Source: Fermentimonas sp. (GTDB lineage: Bacteria; Bacteroidota; Bacteroidia; Bacteroidales; Dysgonomonadaceae). Taken from it: 64,000 bases of DNA. The stretch covers positions 1-64,000 of the forward strand of contig JADMKP010000009.1 in NCBI GenBank assembly GCA_015478775.1, in the 5' to 3' direction. This document shows positions 56,459-64,000 of this stretch, in pieces. The notes beneath the pieces were generated by a model. That model was not told the origin of the DNA. It was given only the letters and a program-made list of their open reading frames with translations, and ran no database searches. The position numbers were made by a program, and so were the translations under genes. Every line of letters begins with the position of its first letter. Position 1 is the first letter of the stretch.

Positions 56459-57133
56459 TTATTTTTCATTCTCAACTGTAATTCCTTTCCAAACAAAGGC
56501 TGCTATTGCCGCACCTAGAAATGGAGCAACAATAAATAACCAAAGTTGAGAAAGAGCAGCACCCCCTTCAAAAATTGCAGGTCCAATGCTACGTGCAGGA
56601 TTCACAGATGTTCCAGTAATAGGTATACAAACAATGTGGACTAAAACTAGAGCTAAACCAATTGCCAGCCCCGCAAATTTATTGAGTCCGTTTTTAGCTG
56701 TTACCCCGAGTACCACTAATACAAATATAAATGTGAAAACTGTCTCTGCTACAAAAGCCACCGACATTTGTCCTTCTGCAAAACCATTTGCACCTGTTAA
56801 AGTGGTTGTTGATCCTGAGTCTTTTGCAAGAAACCAAAGTATCGAAGATCCTATAATAGCTCCAATAACCTGAAAGACCATATACATTCCAGCATCTTTC
56901 CCACTCATTCTGCCCGAAAGGAAAGCTCCTAATGTAATTGCAGGATTTATATGACATCCCGATACACTACCTATTGCATATGCCATTGCAACTACCGACA
57001 ATCCAAATGCAAACGCTACACCTAGTGTTCCAACAGACAAGAAAGGCTGTTCGGCACCTGCAAATACAGCTGCACCACATCCCATTAATACCAGTACCAT
57101 TGTTCCGATTAATTCAGCTAAATATTTCTTCAT
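56459..57133 (-). CDS. Aquaporin (AqpZ-like)
   Basis: 224 aa, six helices. Both NPA boxes are present: SGCHINPAITLGAF (~62) and GTSVNPARSIGPA (~176). The residue before the second NPA and the small aromatic/Arg filter (Arg after NPA) favour a water channel of AqpZ type over a glycerol facilitator. Confidence 0.95.
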   Translation of the reverse strand: MKKYLAELIGTMVLVLMGCGAAVFAGAEQPFLSVGTLGVAFAFGLSVVAMAYAIGSVSGCHINPAITLGAFLSGRMSGKDAGMYMVFQVIGAIIGSSILWFLAKDSGSTTTLTGANGFAEGQMSVAFVAETVFTFIFVLVVLGVTAKNGLNKFAGLAIGLALVLVHIVCIPITGTSVNPARSIGPAIFEGGAALSQLWLFIVAPFLGAAIAAFVWKGITVENEK

Positions 57134-57402
57134 GATTTTACTATTTATAAATGAAACATGTAATTGCTTAGTTTTTTACATTTTGTAATTTTACTACTTC
57201 AATAGATGAGTAATATGCAAAGAAAATATAATATTTTATAATCTCAATGTTTTATTTGGAAAATTAGTTGATAGCCACAATTTAAACTTCAAATAATGAA
57301 ACCTGATAATTGCTTTCTGATTAAATGATTTAGAGATTTTTAAATGAAACATTTTGAACTTTTGCTCCTATAATTGTTTATAAAGTAGGTGTAATTTTAG
57401 TT

Positions 57403-58125
57403 ATGACAGTCACATATATATATCATAGTTGTTATTTAATTGAGTTTGATGAGTTTTCGGTCCTATTCGACTTTTACGAAGATTCTCTTCGAGAAGATGG
57501 TACGTATTGGATAACAGATTATTTACTCAATAAAGAGGAGGACCTTTACGTATTCTGCTCTCATTCTCATTCCGATCATTTTAATCAGGATATTCTTTCT
57601 TGGAGGAAAAATAAAACAAATATTCGCTATATTTTTTCATTCGAGTTACTACAGAGTAATTGTGCCGATGTAGATGCTGCCGTATACCTCAAGAAAGAAG
57701 ATTATTTTAAAGATCATAGAATAAAAGTAAAAGCATTTGGGTCCACAGATATAGGTTGTTCCTTTCTAATTGGATATAATGATCAACTATTTTTTCATGC
57801 CGGCGATTTAAATAACTGGCACTGGAGAGATGAGGTCAGCGCTGAAGAGGCTCTCACTTACGAGAATAATTTTTTATGTGAATTGGAGCTGATTTCTGAA
57901 AGGTCTGATAATTTATACCTTGCAATGTTTCCGATCGACCCTCGCCTAGGTAAAGACTTCATACGTGGAGCCGAACAGTTTATATCGCGTATCCAAACAG
58001 AGTATCTCGTACCTATGCATTTTGGTGAAAACTATGACAAGGTAAATCAATTTGAAGCAATAGCAGCCGAAAGTGGATGCACTTATTTGCCGATAACCAA
58101 TAGAGGGCAATCTTTCAAACTTTGA
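57403..58125 (+). CDS. Metallo-beta-lactamase-fold hydrolase (UlaG-like)
   Basis: 240 aa. It opens TYIYHSCYLIE and has the metal motif SHSHSDHFN (HxHxDH). LFFHAGDLNNWHW supplies a bridging Asp, and LVPMHFGENYD the late His. The layout resembles small UlaG-type lactonase/phosphodiesterase-like MBL proteins. Substrate unknown. The 270-base gap upstream (57134..57402) is AT-rich with no feature seen. Confidence 0.88.
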   Translation: MTVTYIYHSCYLIEFDEFSVLFDFYEDSLREDGTYWITDYLLNKEEDLYVFCSHSHSDHFNQDILSWRKNKTNIRYIFSFELLQSNCADVDAAVYLKKEDYFKDHRIKVKAFGSTDIGCSFLIGYNDQLFFHAGDLNNWHWRDEVSAEEALTYENNFLCELELISERSDNLYLAMFPIDPRLGKDFIRGAEQFISRIQTEYLVPMHFGENYDKVNQFEAIAAESGCTYLPITNRGQSFKL

Positions 58126-58180
58126 AATTAATGCAATAGTACTTATTATATCAGCATATTAATAATTCAAAAATTATGTA

Positions 58181-58300
58181 TATTATGCCATACCGAGAAA
58201 TAGTCTAACTTTAGTGAACTATTTCGTTAAGTTAAATGAGCAGAAAACAAGCTTGCTTGTATTATGCCATAACGAGAAATAGTCTAACTTTAGTGAACTA
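58181..58300. repeat. Dispersed repeat, locus 1 (two 41-bp cores)
   Basis: TATTATGCCATAmCGAGAAATAGTCTAACTTTAGTGAACTA-type cores lie at 58181..58221 and 58260..58300 (differing at one or two bases). ACTATTTC (58218..58225) and GAAATAGT (58276..58283) are inverted, so the stretch between cores can fold. A related unit lies at 61553..61645. It carries no ORF and resembles a MITE or REP-like element. Confidence 0.8.
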
Positions 58301-58330
58301 TAATATTATCAATAAATAAAAAATAAAAAA

Positions 58331-58711
58331 ATGGAAATAAAAGCAAGATTCGATCATTATAATATCAACGTTTTCAGTCTTCAGAAAAGTATTAAATTTT
58401 ATGAAGAATCACTAGGACTTAAGGAGGTGCGCAGGAAGGAAGCGTCAGATGGATCTTTTATACTGGTATTTATGGGAGATGGTATAACAGGTTTTACTCT
58501 AGAGCTTACTTGGTTAAGAGACTGGGATAGAACTTATAACATGGGTGATAACGAGCAGCATATGTGCTTAAGGGTTGAAGGCGATTATGACGAAATAAGG
58601 GCATATCATAAGGAGATGGGTTGTGTTTGTTACGAAAACCATGATATGGGACTCTATTTTATAAATGACCCCGATGGATATTGGATAGAAATATTACCTT
58701 TGCGTAAATAA
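58331..58711 (+). CDS. VOC-family protein (glyoxalase I-like)
   Basis: 126 aa, a single glyoxalase/bleomycin-resistance domain pair. FDHYNINVFSLQKSIKFYEESLGLKEV places the first metal His, FTLELTWLRDWD the Glu-type region, EQHMCLRVEG the second His and FINDPDGYWIEILPL the last Glu. This fits lactoylglutathione lyase-like enzymes, although true substrate is uncertain. It lies 18 bases before ispG. Confidence 0.9.
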   Translation: MEIKARFDHYNINVFSLQKSIKFYEESLGLKEVRRKEASDGSFILVFMGDGITGFTLELTWLRDWDRTYNMGDNEQHMCLRVEGDYDEIRAYHKEMGCVCYENHDMGLYFINDPDGYWIEILPLRK

Positions 58712-58729
58712 AAGAAAGAAAGCAATTGT

Positions 58730-60577
58730 ATGAATTATTTTAATTATAAGCGTCGCCCCACAATAAATGTACCTGTGGGTAATGTTTACATGGGTGGAAG
58801 CTATCCTGTTGTTATTCAAACAATGACAAATACAAATACATTGGATACCGAAGCTAGTGTTGCTCAGTGTGAGAGAATTATTGAATCGGGTGCAGATCTT
58901 ATTCGGTTAACAACTCAAGGTGTTCGCGAAGCTAATAATCTTAGAGAGATACATCAGCAACTTCGAGATAAAGGCTATAACACTCCGCTGTCGGCTGATA
59001 TTCATTTTAATCCACGCGCGGCTCATGTGGCTGCTACAATTGCCGAAAAAGTAAGGATAAACCCAGGTAACTATGTTGACAAGCAGAAAACATTTGCCGA
59101 GGTAGAATATAATGATGAGGAGTATGCTTTAGAGCTGCAAAAAATAAGAGAGAAGGTTGTCCCCTTCCTACAAATTTGCAAAGAGCATGGAACTGCTGTC
59201 AGAATTGGTGTGAATCACGGTTCTCTTTCAGATAGAATAATGACTCGCTACGGCGATACGCCAGCCGGAATGGTTGAGTCTTGCATGGAGTTTCTGCGCA
59301 TTGCAATTGATGAGAACTTCAACGATATAGTTATTTCAATGAAGGCTTCCAATACATTGCTTATGACAAAGGCAGTTAGGCTACTTGTTTATACAATGGA
59401 CAAAGAAAATATTCATTTTCCTCTTCACTTGGGTGTAACAGAAGCAGGCAACGGAGATGATGGAAGAATGAAGTCTGCGGTTGGTATTGGTGCACTTTTA
59501 ATTGATGGAATGGGAGATACTATTCGCGTTTCTTTAAGTGAAGATCCAGAAGCCGAAGTGCCGGTTGCAAAAAAGCTGGTTGAGTATGTTGCTAAACTCG
59601 AAGGACATGAAGTTATTAACGCCGAACATTTTCCTGGCTTTTCTCCTTTTGCAATGGATAAGCGCGAAACAAAGCCTGTATGGAATATAGGTGGCGAACA
59701 TTTGCCTGTAGTAATTTCTGATAGAAGCAGGATAAGTGATATGTCCATTAATCCTCATTTTATCCCCGATTACATATATGTGGGAGAAAGAGTTCCGGAG
59801 AACTTCAATAAAGGAATGAAATCTATTGTCGATTTTGAAAACTGGGAAGACAAAGTAGATAATTTTCCAATGTTTACTATCAACTCAATTGAAGAAATTA
59901 AAAACTGCAATGCAAGAGCCAAGTTCTTAAAACTATCATATCCCGATCTCAATGATAAGATAATTTCCTTTTTAAAAGAGTGTAGTGGTGTAGTGGTAAT
60001 TCTTACCACAAATCATCTAAATAGAGTGGGTGAGCAAAGAGCGTTTTTTCATAAATTGCTAATCGAAGAGTGTGATATACCAGTAGTTTTGCATCAAAAC
60101 TACAATGAAGATGAAGCTGAAGATATTCAAATTAAAGGTGGCGTAGATTTTGGCACTCTTCTATTGGATGGATTCGGTAACGGAATTATGATGAGCAACG
60201 AAGGTAAAATAGATATAAATGATATGGATGCATATTCATTTGGTCTATTGCAGGCTGCAAGAGCCAGAACTAGTAAAACAGAATTTATATCATGCCCCGG
60301 ATGCGGCAGAACCCTTTTTGATCTACAAACTACTGTTGCCCTTATTCAAAAGCATTTTTCGCATTTAAAACATCTTAAGATTGGTGTAATGGGTTGTATT
60401 GTAAATGGAGTGGGTGAGATGGCTGATGCCGACTATGGCTATGTTGGTGCCGAGCATGGCAAAATTTCTCTATACAGAAAGAAACTACTTGTAGAAAAAA
60501 ATATTCCCCAAGCAGAAGCTGTAGAGCGTTTGATTCAGCTTATAAAAGATCATGGCGATTGGGTAGAGCCTTCATAA
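58730..60577 (+). CDS. ispG: 4-Hydroxy-3-methylbut-2-enyl diphosphate synthase (long form)
   Basis: 615 aa. It makes HMBPP in the MEP isoprenoid pathway. The TIM-barrel begins NVPVGNVYMGGSYPVVIQTMTNTNT. A ~240-residue insertion (from ~GHEVINAEHFPGF to ~KIDINDM), typical of the three-domain form in Bacteroidota, Chlamydia and plants, precedes the Fe-S domain. The [4Fe-4S] ligands lie in ISCPGCGRTLFDL and MGCIVNGVGEMADADYGYVG. Confidence 0.96.
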   Translation: MNYFNYKRRPTINVPVGNVYMGGSYPVVIQTMTNTNTLDTEASVAQCERIIESGADLIRLTTQGVREANNLREIHQQLRDKGYNTPLSADIHFNPRAAHVAATIAEKVRINPGNYVDKQKTFAEVEYNDEEYALELQKIREKVVPFLQICKEHGTAVRIGVNHGSLSDRIMTRYGDTPAGMVESCMEFLRIAIDENFNDIVISMKASNTLLMTKAVRLLVYTMDKENIHFPLHLGVTEAGNGDDGRMKSAVGIGALLIDGMGDTIRVSLSEDPEAEVPVAKKLVEYVAKLEGHEVINAEHFPGFSPFAMDKRETKPVWNIGGEHLPVVISDRSRISDMSINPHFIPDYIYVGERVPENFNKGMKSIVDFENWEDKVDNFPMFTINSIEEIKNCNARAKFLKLSYPDLNDKIISFLKECSGVVVILTTNHLNRVGEQRAFFHKLLIEECDIPVVLHQNYNEDEAEDIQIKGGVDFGTLLLDGFGNGIMMSNEGKIDINDMDAYSFGLLQAARARTSKTEFISCPGCGRTLFDLQTTVALIQKHFSHLKHLKIGVMGCIVNGVGEMADADYGYVGAEHGKISLYRKKLLVEKNIPQAEAVERLIQLIKDHGDWVEPS

Positions 60578-60590
60578 CATGAATATTTTG

Positions 60591-60598
60591 TATATTTG
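60591..60598 (+). promoter_or_regulatory. Candidate -7 element next to the nadX start
   Basis: TATATTTG followed by GC, 6 bases before the ATG at 60605. Transcription from it would begin at or near the ATG, suggesting a leaderless message if it is used. Confidence 0.35.
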
Positions 60599-60604
60599 CA
60601 GTAT

Positions 60605-61393
60605 ATGAAAAAATTAGTAATTGTAGGTTGCGGTTATCTTGCAAATATAATAGCAGATGCCTATTTAAACGGGTTATTACCTCTTTATGATATAGTGGGT
60701 GTTTATTCACGAACTAATTCAAAAGCCACACGTCTTTCTGACAAAATAAAAAGCGGTGGAAGAGAATGCCTTGCTGCAACATCTTTAAATGAGTTGCTTG
60801 ATCTTAAACCCGATATATTGGTGGAAGCAGCAAACCCTGCAGCAATGAAAGAGCTGGCTGTTAAAACGCTCGAAAATGGCACCTCTATTGTAACTTTATC
60901 AATTGGTGCTTTAGCTGATAATAATTTCTTAGAAGAAATAAAAAGTGCTGCTAATACAAATGGCAGTAAAGTTTACATAGCTTCGGGTGCCACAGGGGGT
61001 TTTGATGTGTTAAGAACAGCAACATTAATGGGAAATGCCACCGCAAGTTTTTTTAATGAAAAAGGTGTTAGAGCACTCAGAGGTTCATATCACTATAACA
61101 GTAATATGGAGAAAGAGAACCAAACAGTTTTTTCTGGAACTGCAAGAGAGGCTATTAATACTTTTCCCACTGGATTAAATGTAGCTGTTGCAGCTTCACT
61201 GGCAACTGTAGGACCCGAAAAGTTGCAAGTAACAATGGAATCCACTCCCAGCTTTACAGGAGACAGGCAGCGTGTAGAAATTACAAACGATGAGGTTCAC
61301 GCAGTGGTTGATGTTTTTAGTGCAACTCCTGCCATAGCTGCTTGGTCTGTTGTTAGTACTTTACAAAATATTGTTTCTCCTATCGTTTTTTAG
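60605..61393 (+). CDS. nadX: Aspartate dehydrogenase-like (NadX)
   Basis: 262 aa from ATG 60605 (MKKLVIVGCGYLANIIADAYLNG); an ATG three codons earlier is possible. Rossmann GCGYLAN loop, VEAANPAAMKELAVKTLENG, and the active-site ASGATGGFDVLR match the DUF108 aspartate dehydrogenase family, making iminoaspartate for NAD synthesis. It follows ispG by 27 bases. Confidence 0.88.
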   Translation: MKKLVIVGCGYLANIIADAYLNGLLPLYDIVGVYSRTNSKATRLSDKIKSGGRECLAATSLNELLDLKPDILVEAANPAAMKELAVKTLENGTSIVTLSIGALADNNFLEEIKSAANTNGSKVYIASGATGGFDVLRTATLMGNATASFFNEKGVRALRGSYHYNSNMEKENQTVFSGTAREAINTFPTGLNVAVAASLATVGPEKLQVTMESTPSFTGDRQRVEITNDEVHAVVDVFSATPAIAAWSVVSTLQNIVSPIVF

Positions 61394-61423
61394 TTTCTCT
61401 TTTTCTCGCACCATCTTGTAATT

Positions 61424-61489
61424 TCACTCGTACCTTGCTCTTACCTTGCTCGGTTAATCCTCGTTTACAAAAGAAGTTGGTAAGAGCAA
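61424..61489. repeat. Period-11 repeat with an inverted copy
   Basis: CGTACCTTGCT and CTTACCTTGCT are consecutive 11-base units (61429..61450). TTGCTCTTACC (61435..61445) is repeated as a perfect inverse, GGTAAGAGCAA, at 61479..61489. The phasing is like the 16.6 kb repeat. It lies after nadX. Confidence 0.6.
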
Positions 61490-61552
61490 AATCAGACTTA
61501 AATAATAGTGAAGTAAAAGATTGATATGGCAATGAAAGGGCTTAAAAACTGC

Positions 61553-61645
61553 CTAAAGTTAGTCAACTATTTCGGTAAACTAAATGAGCAGAAGACAATT
61601 TTGTTTGGATTATGCCATAGCGAGAAATAGTCTAACTTTAGTGAA
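61553..61645. repeat. Dispersed repeat, locus 2 (single palindromic unit)
   Basis: CTAAAGTTAG (61553..61562) and ACTATTTC (61566..61573) pair with GAAATAGT (61624..61631) and CTAACTTTAG (61632..61641), giving an 18-bp stem with small bulges around a 50-base loop. The right half matches the 58181..58300 cores; the loop word AAATGAGCAGAA is shared too. Confidence 0.82.
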
Positions 61646-61647
61646 GC

Positions 61648-62541
61648 TTAAATTGTAATACCCGTATACTCTGATAAATTATTCAACACTTTCTCGCTCA
61701 GTCGTTCAAACGCCTGACGTGTTCTCCCTGTGGAAACTTGCATGCATTTTACTTTAGGATGACTAAGAAGATGTTCTCCACCTAATGCACCAACGGTATC
61801 GCAATAACAAAGATTGTTGCCTTCAAGCCATTTTAAAAATGGTTCTTCGTCCCATGCAGGTGAGAGCCCGGTGTTAAACAATATTTTATTGACTCCCATT
61901 TTCTCGAAATGTTCTTTGTGAATTAATACAGTATTTCTATTAAGGCAGCAGCATATTACTTCGTTCTCGGTGAGCAGTTCATCTAAAGGACGAAAACGAT
62001 ATCCCTTTGCTTTAGCTTCTTCTTTTTCACTTCTGGCAAAATAACTTATATCAGCACCAAAAAAATGTAAAGCATCGGCTATCATTCCACCAGACTTTCC
62101 TAGTCCTACAATACCTGCTTTTAATCCGGTAATCTCTCTGGCCACTCCATCCCAGGGCTCTTGATCAAAGCCATGCAGGCAGCGTACCAATTCGCTAATA
62201 ACATATTCAACTACACCTTCATCACCATAATCTCTTATCCCGGTTACGGTTATCCCTCTGCTATTTGCGTAATTTATATCAACATTTGCACTCTCTGGGG
62301 TATATAGCGAATTACACATTCCTATATATTTTAAATTCGGGCATTGTTCCATTGCCTTTTTGGTGAGTTGAGACGTATAACTAAGTAATACGGCATCGGC
62401 ATCATCAATTCTGTGGGCTATCTCCTCATCATCTTCAGGAATATCAAAGTACATTATTACATCTTCCGCAAATGAAATTAAATTATCTTCTGCAGAAGGA
62501 ATTAAGCTTACGGGTTCTATAGCAACTAATTTCTTAAACAT
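61648..62541 (-). CDS. D-2-hydroxyacid dehydrogenase-like protein with altered active site
   Basis: 297 aa. The NAD-binding GIVGLGKSGGMIADAL and LKYIGMCNSLYTPE fit the D-isomer-specific dehydrogenase family. The usual catalytic Arg of N-x-x-R-G is replaced (FNTGLSPAWDEEP) and no standard TPH-x-G His is seen; the end reads GALGGEHLLSHPKV. Loss of these residues suggests changed chemistry or a non-catalytic role. Confidence 0.82.
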   Translation of the reverse strand: MFKKLVAIEPVSLIPSAEDNLISFAEDVIMYFDIPEDDEEIAHRIDDADAVLLSYTSQLTKKAMEQCPNLKYIGMCNSLYTPESANVDINYANSRGITVTGIRDYGDEGVVEYVISELVRCLHGFDQEPWDGVAREITGLKAGIVGLGKSGGMIADALHFFGADISYFARSEKEEAKAKGYRFRPLDELLTENEVICCCLNRNTVLIHKEHFEKMGVNKILFNTGLSPAWDEEPFLKWLEGNNLCYCDTVGALGGEHLLSHPKVKCMQVSTGRTRQAFERLSEKVLNNLSEYTGITI

Positions 62542-62639
62542 ATTGACAAGGGTTTTATATTGATTGTTTTAATTTCCACAAATATACGTTGATACAACCG
62601 GATACAATAATTTTTTCAAATAATAATTGTTGCCTAAAA

Positions 62640-62671
62640 TTTGGTGTTTTAACGAAAAAGTAGTAATATTG
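62640..62671 (+). promoter_or_regulatory. tRNA promoter
   Basis: TTTG (62640..62643), a 20-base spacer and TAATATTG (62664..62671) fit the Bacteroidota promoter form, 58 bases before the tRNA. Confidence 0.6.
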
Positions 62672-62729
62672 CACCCGCTTTTGAACGGAATAAATATATA
62701 TTGTTTGTTCTTGAAAAAGCATTGTTCTA

Positions 62730-62803
62730 GGTCCCATAGCTCAGTTGGTTAGAGCACCTGACTCATAATCAGGGAGTCACTGGTTCAAGCCCAGTTGGGA
62801 CCA
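62730..62803 (+). tRNA. tRNA with CAU anticodon (Met, or Ile2)
   Basis: 74 nt cloverleaf. The acceptor GGTCCCA/TGGGACC pairs fully, D stem GCTC/GAGC, anticodon arm CCTGA-CTCATAA-TCAGG and T arm ACTGG-TTCAAGC-CCAGT. The anticodon CAT reads as elongator Met or, if lysidine-modified, Ile (AUA). Initiator Met is unlikely because the first acceptor pair is intact. CCA is not encoded. Confidence 0.93.
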
Positions 62804-62816
62804 CTTAAATAATTAG

Positions 62817-62849
62817 AGGGGATTGGCTTAATTGGCGGTCCCTTTTTTT
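62817..62849 (+). terminator. Weak terminator after the tRNA
   Basis: AGGGGA and TCCCTT (one G-T pair) bracket a 16-base loop before a run of T residues. Confidence 0.5.
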
Positions 62850-62865
62850 ATTGAATTTATCTGGC

Positions 62866-62909
62866 AAAAAAGAGAGAGATGATAAAGTTTAATTTAATCA
62901 TCTCTCTCT
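62866..62909 (-). terminator. Intrinsic terminator of the MFS transporter gene
   Basis: AGAGAGAGATGAT (62871..62883) and ATCATCTCTCTCT (62897..62909) form a perfect 13-bp stem. On the minus strand it is followed by a T run (six A on the plus strand), 33 bases past the MFS stop. Confidence 0.87.
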
Positions 62910-62942
62910 TAAAATTTATATCAATACTTAACAGACTTATAG

Positions 62943-64000
62943 CTACATTTCTGTTATAACTTGGTAATGAGGTACAAGTGACTTCATTATTAACCATCCT
63001 ATAAGATATGCAAATGCGCATACACAGAAGATGATAAAATAACCCGATTCAATTCCTTCAAATCCCATAAATTTAAGATTATTGTTGGCCGAAAAATCAA
63101 AAAGAAGACCCGATCCCTGGTTTATAAAATAAGATCCAATTCCGCCTGCCATTCCACCAATACCTGTGATAGTACCTACTGCGTACTTGGGGAACATGTC
63201 GCTAACAGTTGTAAATATATTTGCCGACCACGACTGGTGTGCAGCTGCTGCAATACCAATAATAATTACGGGGAGCCACACTGAAATAGTACCTAAAGGT
63301 TGTGCAAATAGTATTAACACTGGGAACATAGCAAACATAAGCATAGCTCTCATTCTACCCTGGTAGGGGTCCATTTTTTTCTTCTTCATAAAGTATGCAG
63401 GGAAGTAACCTGCTGCAAAAACGGATATCATTGAGATAGCATATACAAGGAATACATGTGGGGCACTTTCAGTAGAATCTAAATCATAAACAGACTTCAA
63501 GTAGGCAGGAATCCAGAAAAGAAGAAACCACCATACACCATCAGTAAGGAATTTGCCAACTGCAAAAGACCATGTTTGTTTGTGTCTGAACGCCTGTTTA
63601 AATGTTACTTTACGGCCAGCTTTAGCATTTTCTTTTATAGGTGCATTAATTAAAGCAGCGTCTGTTATCTCATCTTGATTAATATAAGCTAATTCTGCAG
63701 CATTTACTCTTTTGCTTTTTTCAGGTTTATCATAAAGAAATACCCAGAATCCCATCCATAAAAACCCTAGTGCACCAATAATAATAAATGCCATTTCCCA
63801 TCCCCAGGCTCTTGCAATAAATGGAATTGTTAATGGAGCAATTAAGGCACCAATCTGGGCACCCGCATTAAATAAACTTGTAGCGTATGCTCTGTCTTTT
63901 TTGGGGAAATATTCTGCTGTTGCTTTTATAGCAGCAGGGAAGTTACCTGCTTCTCCAATAGCAAGCACGAGTCGGGCAAAAATAAATAATGTAACACTTA
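62943..64000 (-). CDS. MFS transporter, hexuronate (ExuT)-like, 5'-truncated
   Basis: The frame stays open to the window edge, giving at least 352 residues; the true start lies outside. The visible part starts within helix 4: VTLFIFARLVLAIGEAGNFPAAIKATAEYFPKKDRAYATSLFNAGAQIGALIAPL, the signature of the anion:cation symporter/ExuT branch. TFKQAFRHKQTWSFAVGKFLTDGVWWFLLFWIPAYLK follows. Hexuronate uptake is the family expectation. The stop is followed by a strong terminator. Confidence 0.92.
   Translation of the reverse strand, partial: SVTLFIFARLVLAIGEAGNFPAAIKATAEYFPKKDRAYATSLFNAGAQIGALIAPLTIPFIARAWGWEMAFIIIGALGFLWMGFWVFLYDKPEKSKRVNAAELAYINQDEITDAALINAPIKENAKAGRKVTFKQAFRHKQTWSFAVGKFLTDGVWWFLLFWIPAYLKSVYDLDSTESAPHVFLVYAISMISVFAAGYFPAYFMKKKKMDPYQGRMRAMLMFAMFPVLILFAQPLGTISVWLPVIIIGIAAAAHQSWSANIFTTVSDMFPKYAVGTITGIGGMAGGIGSYFINQGSGLLFDFSANNNLKFMGFEGIESGYFIIFCVCAFAYLIGWLIMKSLVPHYQVITEM

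Noticed and set aside
58181..58300. CRISPR array
   Set aside because: Only two direct cores with one spacer, imperfectly palindromic and shared with a distant single unit; no cas genes.
62555..62737. Minus-strand 60-codon frame before the tRNA
   Set aside because: It overlaps the tRNA promoter and tRNA 5' end and has no family features.

Overview
The window reads as chromosome from a member of the Bacteroidota, most likely order Bacteroidales (a Dysgonomonadaceae- or Porphyromonadaceae-like organism; genus not decidable from sequence alone). Supporting signs are the AT-rich composition, repeated Bacteroidota-type promoter -7 elements (TAnnTTTG), Bacteroidota-restricted families (DUF6266, DUF6496, AraC regulators with a metal-binding-like N-terminus), the long form of IspG, an LL-diaminopimelate aminotransferase route to lysine/peptidoglycan, and secreted glycoside hydrolases plus a Ser-type sulfatase. 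No insertion sequence, prophage, rRNA or CRISPR array was seen. One tRNA (CAU anticodon) is present.

Layout. 0-2.1 kb: end of an acyltransferase, a tiny Lys-rich protein, and a translationally coupled nitronate monooxygenase/AraC pair. 2.4-11.9 kb: a two-module arsenic resistance island on the minus strand. Module 1 is arsR-arsD-arsA-acr3-arsC-sulP; module 2 is arsR-arsF-arsG-thioredoxin-permease. Three copies of one operator pattern, GTTCG-N8-CGAAC, sit before both arsR genes and before arsD. 12.2-16.5 kb: a stress-type stretch (YihY-like membrane protein, a 48-residue hydrophilic peptide, a large-subunit catalase, a DUF6266 protein). 16.7-26.8 kb: respiratory nitrate reductase narGHJI with a TDT-family anion carrier upstream, facing a three-gene coupled unit of P-loop NTPase, MobA and an ECF-transporter-like membrane protein, which I read as molybdenum-cofactor support for NarG.

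26.9-31.1 kb: small housekeeping and repair genes (SRAP/YedK, ABM monooxygenase, CrcB, HAD phosphatase, an exported peptide deformylase, DUF6496, a 58-residue membrane peptide). 31.1-35.7 kb: beta-galactosidase and sulfatase, both exported. 36.2-44.3 kb: CYTH protein, ilvE, dnaG, an ABC exporter, dapF and dapL. 44.5-48.2 kb: a four-gene iron-siderophore ABC importer. 48.2-61.4 kb: alpha-L-fucosidase, outer-membrane-like protein, Spx/ArsC-like protein, dusB, S41 protease, Sua5, fabI, aquaporin, MBL hydrolase, VOC protein, ispG and nadX. 61.6-64 kb: a hydroxyacid-dehydrogenase-like protein, the tRNA, and a 5'-truncated hexuronate-type MFS transporter.

The least explained material lies between genes. 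At three places (35.9, 42.1 and 51.0 kb) a tiny ORF follows a promoter-like -7 element and runs into an RNA hairpin, with a shared AARTCTTAAM core; two of the hairpins end in long U tracts. They look like leader-peptide attenuators or short terminated RNAs. A dispersed palindromic repeat of about 95 bp occurs at 58.2 and 61.6 kb, and period-11 tandem repeats occur at 16.6 and 61.4 kb. The best protein-level candidate for something undescribed is the NTPase-MobA-membrane fusion unit beside nar.
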